Part shown: piece by piece, positions 27,059 to 32,516 of the stretch | Position numbering within the stretch: position 1 is the first letter of the stretch | Layout of the letters: each line of letters starts with the position of its first letter | From: Alteromonadaceae bacterium | GTDB lineage: Bacteria > Pseudomonadota > Gammaproteobacteria > Enterobacterales > Alteromonadaceae | Assembly: GCA_013216015.1 (NCBI GenBank) | Contig: JABSOI010000069.1 | Span: forward strand, 1 to 32,516 | DNA: 32,516 bases | Direction of reading: 5' to 3' | The notes under the pieces: model-generated | The model's input: the letters and a program-made list of their open reading frames with translations, nothing else | Told to the model about the DNA's origin: nothing | The model's database searches: none | Translations under genes and position numbers: made by a program

Positions 27059-30000
27059 GTGAGTGCTATTTTTTATGTTCAACGTTATCTACAAATATTA
27101 TCAACAATAAAACTGCATGTTATTTGTAATATATTATTATTTTCTTTAATGACAAGTTCAGCTTATTGCGAAAATTTCTACTCGTCTATTAAACGTTTTT
27201 CCGCAAGTGATGATCTTCCTGATCTGACTATATATTCTATGGCTAAAGATAAAAATGGATTTCTTTGGTTAGGAACACCTTCAGGATTAGTGAGATACGA
27301 TGGTTATGAATTCAGGCGCTATTCTAAAGATGTAAATAGTCTTTATCCGTTGGCTATGTCAGGAGCAGCACAAATATTTATTGACAGTAAGGAAAGATAT
27401 TGGGTTGGTTCCTGGGGTGAAGGATTATCGCTTTACAGCAAAGAAATGAAATTGTTAGGAAAATATAATAAGAACGTTCTAGCTAATTCAGACACTATTA
27501 GTTCAAGCACAAATAGTTCAAACACAAGATCAAAAATTCAATCCAGCCTCAAATCAAACATGGTCCAGACTATTTTTGAAGATAGCGATGGTGATATATG
27601 GGTTGGCTCAAATGGAGGAGGTCTTGCTTTATTTATTCCTGAAACAAACTCATTCAAAAGCTATTTAGTGGATAAAACCAAAGCAGACAGTATAAGCCAC
27701 AACAGAATATGGAGCATTGTTGAGCAGCAACCGGGCATACTGTGGATTGCAACCAGTGATGGGCTAAATAAATTTGATAAAAATACGGAGACTTTTACAC
27801 GCTATTATCACGACCCATCAAATTCAAATTCACTAACACATTCATTAGTAAGAGCTTTGCACGTAGTTCATTCCCAAGATAAAAATAATGATATAAAAAG
27901 TACTTTATGGGTAGGAATGGAGAAAGGCTTGGGCATATTTGATACACAAACAGAAAAATTCACTGATATAAGCCCTGAAAATACAGCAATATATGCTCCT
28001 ATTAATAGGATCCGCCAAGATAAAAACAATCACCTTTGGATAGGAACGCGAAACGGTCTTTATCAATATGACCTTAATAAACGTAAATTCAAAATGTTAG
28101 CGAATAAAAACAAGTCATCAGATGAAAACAACTATCGATTTTTTAAAAGCGATAATATCAAGGATATAATTTTTGATTCATCCGGGTTGCTTTGGTTGGC
28201 TAATTATAATGGCGGGTTAATAAAAATTGATTTGAAACCTGTTATTTTTGAAAAGATAGATAAATATGTTGCAGAAAACGGAAGCAGACAAACTTTAAAT
28301 GGTGTACTGGCAGTTTATGTCGACAGTGAAAATGTATTATGGCTAGGGACAAAAGAAGGATTATTTTACAGAGACAATGAAACAAATTTCATTACCCGAT
28401 TCAAATCTTCTAATAAATTGAGTCATTTGTCTTTTGAGACAATAAACGAGAACAAATCGGGTGAATTATGGCTTGGAGGTCCGGGTGGTTTACACAAAAT
28501 AGACCAACAACGTAAAACAATGACAGATCAAAATAAACTGCTAAAAAAAATTATGACCAAAAGAGTTAGAACGATCTTATTTGATAATAATGAAAATTTA
28601 TGGATTGGCACGAAGTATTCCGGGATTGTAATGATTAATGGGGTTGATGAAAAATCAACCACCATATTTACTGCGGATGATACCGTTTCAGGTTCACTGA
28701 ACAGTAATGAAATAAGCTCGATTTATCAGGACAGTTTCAATAGGATCTGGATTGGAATGGACGTTGGGGGACTAGCTAGGCTAGACCGGGAAAATAATAA
28801 ATTTGTTAAGTACGTTCATCAACCAAAGTTTAAAAATAGTATTAGTGACGATGCCATTACTACAATTTATCAAACTCAAGATGGCGACATATGGGTAGGT
28901 ACTAAACAAACTTTGAATAGATATAATCCTGACAATGATAGTTTTGAGCATTTCGGCGTAACTGATGGTTTAATTAACAGCCATATAAAATCAATGTTTG
29001 AAGATGATTTTGGTGTGTTATGGTTGAGTACAAATGCAGGTATATCTCAACTGGACGTAAGCAGAAAAAGATTTATAAATTATACTTTACACCATGATTT
29101 ACAAGAAGATAGAATTTTAGAAGGTTCTGTTTATAAAGGGCAGGATGGTAGTCTATTCTTCGGTGGAATTGGAGGGTTAACAAAAATAACCCCGTCACAA
29201 GTTATGCCAAATACACATATACCATCTGTAGTTATTACAGATGTATGGGTTGATAATGAATTGTCCAGCCAGTATATGTTTGATCAAGAACATCCAATAA
29301 ATTTAAGTTTCGACATCAAAAATATTAAGTTTAGATTTGCGGCGATTGATCTCCAACAACCTGATAATAATTTGCATTCATACAAATTAGTGGGTTTCGA
29401 TGACCATTGGAGTCAGGCATCTAATTTCCAGACCGCCAGTTATACAAATTTAGATCCCGGCACCTATTATTTTGAGGTTAAGGGTAGTAATAACAGCAAC
29501 CTTTGGAATCCAGAAGTTTCCAGCGTTAAACTCATTATTAATCCCCCTTGGTGGCAACGCTGGTGGGCTTATACAATTTATATTTTATTATTGTTAAGTG
29601 TGGTGCTGATATTTTTCCGGCTTCACCGTTATAAAGTTCTTTTGGAACGTAGGCTGAATTTAAAATTAGAACAAAAAGTTATAGAGCGCACAGTTGAACT
29701 GGAACAACAAAAACTTGCCGTAGTAGTTAAAAATGAAGAAATACTGGCAACCCAGCAACAATTAGCGCAATCAGAAAAAATGGCCTCGTTAGGTACATTA
29801 ACAGCAGGTGTGGCGCACGAAATTAATAACCCGACCAACTACGCTTCTGTCGCTGTTTATATGATGAAGGGCGAAATTATAACGATAAAAAGCTTCTTAA
29901 AACAACTTGCTGGCGGTGACAAAGCCGATATTGAAATAATAGAAGCTTTTGATGAAAAGTTTGCAAAGCTAGAAGATTTAACCCAAACCGTAAGTGAAGG

Positions 30001-30577
30001 CACTTCCCGAATCAAAACTATTGTTGAAGACTTACGCACATTCTCCCGTATAGGCAATGTTGAAGAGTCACAAGTTCATATTTCAGAATTAATTCTATCG
30101 ACCGTTAAATTAGTTCAAACCCAGTATCATGACATCACCATAACAACACAGTTAGATTACGACCCGTGGTTGACTTGTTATCCATCAAAACTTAATCAAG
30201 TTTTTATGAATTTAATTGTTAATGCTTGCCAGGCTGTGGAAGATAAATTAGAACAAAATTCTGAGCAAAACCTAGAACAAAACCTGAAACCTGAACCTCT
30301 TGAAATAACCAGCCAGAAAACAAAAGGACAAGTCACAATTACCTCTGCACAAGAGGGAAATAACCTAGTAATTAATATTAATGACAATGGCTGCGGCATG
30401 AATGAAGCCACTAAAACAAAAATATTTGACCCGTTTTTCACCACGAAAGAACCTGGTAAAGGCACAGGGTTAGGTTTGGCTATTTCGTTTGGTATTATTG
30501 AAGATCATAAGGGGACGTTGGAAGTAAATTCGGTTGTTGGTGAGGGGACGATGTTTTGTGTTTGTTTGCCAGTTTGA
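27059..30577 (+). CDS. Two-component sensor histidine kinase with ligand-sensing beta-propeller domains
   Basis: 1172 residues. An N-terminal signal or membrane segment (LHVICNILLFSLMTSSAYC) is followed by many Reg_prop repeats with the WxG pattern (GFLWLGTPSGLVRYDGYEF, DIWVGSNGGGLALF, HLWIGTRNGLYQYD and others) to about residue 700. A Y_Y_Y domain follows (LHSYKLVGFDDHW...SYTNLDPGTYYFEVK, about 720-830), then a membrane helix (about 837-857) and a coiled region. HisKA has GVAHEINNPTNY with phospho-acceptor H920. HATPase_c has the N box (NLIVNACQAVED), G1 (DNGCGM) and G2 (GKGTGLGLAI). It ends there: no receiver or DNA-binding domain, unlike HTCS hybrids, so a separate response regulator is needed. 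GTG 27059 is adjacent to AAGGAG with no spacing, so the start is uncertain. Confidence 0.9.
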   Translation: MSAIFYVQRYLQILSTIKLHVICNILLFSLMTSSAYCENFYSSIKRFSASDDLPDLTIYSMAKDKNGFLWLGTPSGLVRYDGYEFRRYSKDVNSLYPLAMSGAAQIFIDSKERYWVGSWGEGLSLYSKEMKLLGKYNKNVLANSDTISSSTNSSNTRSKIQSSLKSNMVQTIFEDSDGDIWVGSNGGGLALFIPETNSFKSYLVDKTKADSISHNRIWSIVEQQPGILWIATSDGLNKFDKNTETFTRYYHDPSNSNSLTHSLVRALHVVHSQDKNNDIKSTLWVGMEKGLGIFDTQTEKFTDISPENTAIYAPINRIRQDKNNHLWIGTRNGLYQYDLNKRKFKMLANKNKSSDENNYRFFKSDNIKDIIFDSSGLLWLANYNGGLIKIDLKPVIFEKIDKYVAENGSRQTLNGVLAVYVDSENVLWLGTKEGLFYRDNETNFITRFKSSNKLSHLSFETINENKSGELWLGGPGGLHKIDQQRKTMTDQNKLLKKIMTKRVRTILFDNNENLWIGTKYSGIVMINGVDEKSTTIFTADDTVSGSLNSNEISSIYQDSFNRIWIGMDVGGLARLDRENNKFVKYVHQPKFKNSISDDAITTIYQTQDGDIWVGTKQTLNRYNPDNDSFEHFGVTDGLINSHIKSMFEDDFGVLWLSTNAGISQLDVSRKRFINYTLHHDLQEDRILEGSVYKGQDGSLFFGGIGGLTKITPSQVMPNTHIPSVVITDVWVDNELSSQYMFDQEHPINLSFDIKNIKFRFAAIDLQQPDNNLHSYKLVGFDDHWSQASNFQTASYTNLDPGTYYFEVKGSNNSNLWNPEVSSVKLIINPPWWQRWWAYTIYILLLLSVVLIFFRLHRYKVLLERRLNLKLEQKVIERTVELEQQKLAVVVKNEEILATQQQLAQSEKMASLGTLTAGVAHEINNPTNYASVAVYMMKGEIITIKSFLKQLAGGDKADIEIIEAFDEKFAKLEDLTQTVSEGTSRIKTIVEDLRTFSRIGNVEESQVHISELILSTVKLVQTQYHDITITTQLDYDPWLTCYPSKLNQVFMNLIVNACQAVEDKLEQNSEQNLEQNLKPEPLEITSQKTKGQVTITSAQEGNNLVININDNGCGMNEATKTKIFDPFFTTKEPGKGTGLGLAISFGIIEDHKGTLEVNSVVGEGTMFCVCLPV

Positions 30578-30728
30578 TGTGGTTAAATTATTAAAGTAGG
30601 CATCAGAGTGAATGAGTGTGGTCAGTCTTGCGTTTTAATTAAAAGAGCAAAAGACAAGATTTGCCCCTTAACAACAGACTGGATTTACAATACAATTACA
30701 TAAATATAACGTAAAGGAATATTTTATT

Positions 30729-31634
30729 ATGCTAAAGAAAATTCTAGTCCTGGTGGGCCTGACTATTTCAACGTTCACTAATGCTGAGTTCATTCAGGTA
30801 ACCCCTGAAATTCAGGATCATGGAATCTATACTCGTGATTTAATTACTGGGTTAGAATGGCTCGATGTGACAGAAACTACTGGTTCCTCCTACAACGATA
30901 TACAGGATCAACTCTAGGCCGGGGGAGCGTTTGAGGGATGGCGTTACGCTGATTATTCTGAATTTGAAGCACTAGTTCAACATTTTGGTTATCTACCTAC
31001 AAATTCATCCTGTCCACTCGGAAATACATACTGTGATATGGGTATAGGTGATTATGAGGTCGTTGAACTAATGATTAATACCCTGGGCGATACAGGCGGC
31101 GCTTATCTTGATCAAACAAATAGTGTGAATGATATAGTCAGTACAGGGAGCAGCTATACTTATGGCCTTTTGGGCTCCAGTGTCCGAAATCCAGGTCAAC
31201 AAGATATTGGCCTTATCTATACCCGTAATCATTCAAAATGCAGGTTTTGAAGCGTTTTAAAAGATTATCTACTACGTTGCTTTCAATCCCAATAGCCCGC
31301 TATTGCTCAATCAAGCGCCTTTTAGATAAACTTTCAAATTCACCTCAAATTCCCGCATCTTGAATGACCACGGGTATATGACATGGAACAAGTCAAACGA
31401 GAAACAGGTCTGCCTGGTATTGACGAATCTGACTGGCTAAGGACATTATATGATGATGGTTCTTTGAGTTCAGCGCATGGCTCCGTTGGTAGTTTTTTAG
31501 TACGCTCTGTAGCTGTCCCTCTTCCTGCAACAGTTTGGCTATTGTGGCCAGCCTTATTCTACTTGATTCGTGTCAAACACAAAAGTAGGGACGAATATTG
31601 TGATGCAACCTCAAGATTTTATTTAAATGGATAA
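30729..31634 (+). pseudogene. PEP-CTERM-type exported protein, broken by TAG and a mobile element
   Basis: AAAGGA precedes ATG 30729. A signal peptide (MLKKILVLVGLTISTFTNA) is followed by GIYTRDLITGLEWLDVTETT and YNDIQDQL. TAG at 30915-30917 then interrupts before AGGAFEGWRYADYSEF, where homologous PEP-CTERM proteins continue directly. The frame stays open to TYTRN in mobile element copy E. Removing 31220-31378 joins ATC-TAT-GAC-ATG in frame, giving LIYDMEQVKRETGLPGID. The C-terminus is a sorting signal: VPLPATVWLLWPALFYLIRV followed by basic residues, as for the exosortase-processed VPLPA variant. A tail of about 16 residues beyond the basic cluster suggests loss of the original stop. Function is unknown; such proteins are usually extracellular or linked to exopolysaccharide. 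Confidence 0.85.
31220..31376 (+). mobile_element. MITE-like element, diverged subfamily copy E (157 bp)
   Basis: Begins TACCCGTAATCATTCAAAATGC and ends with the complement of TACCCGTGGTCATTCAAG, flanked by TA at 31218-31219 and 31377-31378. Its ends and the segment TTCACCTCAAATTCCCGCAT are shared with copies A-D, but the centre differs. Both termini carry the same change (TCATTCAA where the others have ACCATTCAA or ACCTTTCAA), which suggests a subfamily matched to its own transposase. Confidence 0.85.
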
Positions 31635-31636
31635 CT

Positions 31637-31695
31637 AGTGCCCATTTCGTGTCATTGGATCGCACTCGTTACGACCCCGTTTCTGGACGGGTACT
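31637..31695. repeat. Possible 59-bp inverted-repeat element
   Basis: Starts AGTGCCCATTTCG and ends with the complement of AGTACCCGTCCAG, flanked by AACT at 31633-31636 and 31696-31699. The start TAACTAGTGCCCATT also occurs at 11590-11604, followed there by CGGAAACGG, resembling the right end here. It may be the relic of an IS or a tiny MITE. Confidence 0.4.
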
Positions 31696-31802
31696 AACTA
31701 TAAAAATATTAATAACTATCTTTTATTTTTTTAGTTCTTGTTTGAAATTAACAAATTTCTTACCCGAGATTCATAGTATTAAGCTGTTATGGACTTTAGT
31801 AA

Positions 31803-32297
31803 ATGATTAAACTCCGAGATATGAAAAAGAACGACGAAGAGTTACTTGTTCAATATTTGAATAATGAGCAAGTTGTACAGTATCTTTCGCTTAAAATACC
31901 AAAGCCTTATACATCAGAAGATGCTAAGTGGTGGGTAGAAATTGGCAGTAAGGAAAGCGCAATAGTAAAAGCCATAGAATTCGAAGGTGTATTTTGTGGT
32001 GTGATTGGTGTTTATAACCAACAATTAGAATATTCGCACTCGGCAGAGGTTGGTTACTGGATAGCTCAAAAATACTGGAATAAAGGTATTGCTGCTAAGG
32101 CACTAATTGAATTCACTAGTTTTATATTTTCTTCAACACCAATTATTCGATTGTTTGCGCCTGTATTTTCAGCTAATAAATCATCAATGAGAGTACTGGA
32201 AAAAGCAGGTTATTCATTAGAAGGTGTGTTGATAAAAGCAATATGTAAACATGGACAATACTTTGATGAGCATCTATTTGCCAAAGTCCGTCCATAA
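31803..32297 (+). CDS. GNAT-family N-acetyltransferase (RimJ/RimL-like)
   Basis: 164 residues, intact. The start at ATG 31803 gives the family's usual opening, IKLRDMKKNDEELLVQYLNN. The acetyl-CoA-binding segment is HSAEVGYWIAQKYWNKGIAAKALIEFT, with the GYWI..KYWNKGIA motif. It is followed by IIRLFAPVFSANKSSMRVLEKAGY and a hydrophobic C-terminus, all typical of RimJ/RimL-type acetyltransferases that modify protein N-termini or small substrates. The actual substrate cannot be told from sequence. It stands alone and is not obviously linked to its neighbours. The ribosome site is weak. Confidence 0.85.
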   Translation: MIKLRDMKKNDEELLVQYLNNEQVVQYLSLKIPKPYTSEDAKWWVEIGSKESAIVKAIEFEGVFCGVIGVYNQQLEYSHSAEVGYWIAQKYWNKGIAAKALIEFTSFIFSSTPIIRLFAPVFSANKSSMRVLEKAGYSLEGVLIKAICKHGQYFDEHLFAKVRP

Positions 32298-32311
32298 AAG
32301 ATGTGATCTGG

Positions 32312-32323
32312 TTCTGGCCAGAA
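32312..32323. repeat. 12-bp perfect palindrome
   Basis: TTCTGGCCAGAA lies 15 bp after the acetyltransferase stop. There is no T-run next to it, so it is not a clear terminator. Confidence 0.5.
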
Positions 32324-32329
32324 TTGACC

Positions 32330-32357
32330 ATCAACAATCAACAATCAACCATCAATG
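32330..32357. repeat. 7-bp tandem repeat (ATCAACA), four units
   Basis: ATCAACA twice, then ATCAACC and ATCAATG, in non-coding DNA. Confidence 0.7.
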
Positions 32358-32418
32358 ATGATAAATTGCCAATAGCACAGGTTTTTAGTTCCAGACAAAA
32401 CCTAAGTACCGACATCAA

Positions 32419-32516
32419 CGTGCATGGATGCACTAATGCAGCGAAGGCATGGATGCCTAGGAGCTGTGACGTGCACGGATGCACTAATGCAGCGAAGGCA
32501 TGGATGCCTAGAAGCT
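32419..32516. repeat. 51-bp tandem repeat, two copies, running off the window
   Basis: Unit 1 at 32419-32469 and unit 2 from 32470 to the window edge. Each unit holds two small dyads, GTGCATGGATGCAC (disturbed in unit 2) and GGCATGGATGCC. More copies may lie beyond the window. Confidence 0.85.

Noticed and set aside
27075-27077. ATG as the kinase start
   Set aside because: It is not in frame with the kinase.
30915-30917. Possible recoding of TAG as an amino acid, since TAG also interrupts the antitoxin gene
   Set aside because: TAG is a normal terminator here (ubiX, pullulanase and the S41 gene end in it), and both affected genes have other lesions.

Overview
This is an AT-rich gammaproteobacterial chromosome segment. 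Its housekeeping genes (mpl next to ubiX, an HflX-type GTPase) and its marine-heterotroph genes (a laminarinase with two CBM6 modules, a lipoprotein pullulanase, a PEP-CTERM-type protein, a propeller-type sensor kinase) suggest an alteromonad, probably near Colwellia or Thalassotalea. That placement is an inference from gene content only.

Layout: 1-2000, S41 peptidase gene split by a small mobile element. 1966-3318 (-), HflX. 4102-4941, secreted PD40-type beta-propeller protein. 4942-6080, gene-free and repeat-rich. 6263-7012, outer membrane beta-barrel. 7164-9173 (-), a MOSC + flavin reductase + 2Fe-2S fusion, divergent from mpl (9420-10853), then ubiX (10976-11596). 11649-12257, unrecognised broken gene. 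12768-14441 (-), GH16 laminarinase. 15091-21000, a graveyard: a frameshifted unknown gene, a truncated IS91-type transposase, an intact SUKH (SMI1/KNR4) gene, and a MipA-like gene cut by a decayed IS1634-type element. 21284-22903 (-), PqaA-like protein. 23128-23693, broken ParD-like antitoxin. 23800-26679 (-), pullulanase, divergent from the 1172-residue sensor kinase (27059-30577). 30729-31634, broken PEP-CTERM gene. 31803-32297, GNAT acetyltransferase, then 51-bp tandem repeats.

The main discovery is a non-coding mobile element family. Four 159-bp copies that look identical (877, 6083, 12267, 23333) and one diverged 157-bp copy (31220) have imperfect terminal inverted repeats starting TACCC and are each flanked by a TA duplication. 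Removing each of the three genic copies together with one TA joins the flanking reading frames exactly (S41 peptidase, ParD-like antitoxin, PEP-CTERM protein), which fixes the element boundaries and target duplication at base level. No transposase that could mobilise them is visible in the window.

Functionally, the laminarinase and the pullulanase suggest use of algal or bacterial storage glucans. The pullulanase and the sensor kinase share a divergent intergenic region containing a LacI-type palindrome, so the kinase may sense a glucan or its breakdown products; this is inference.
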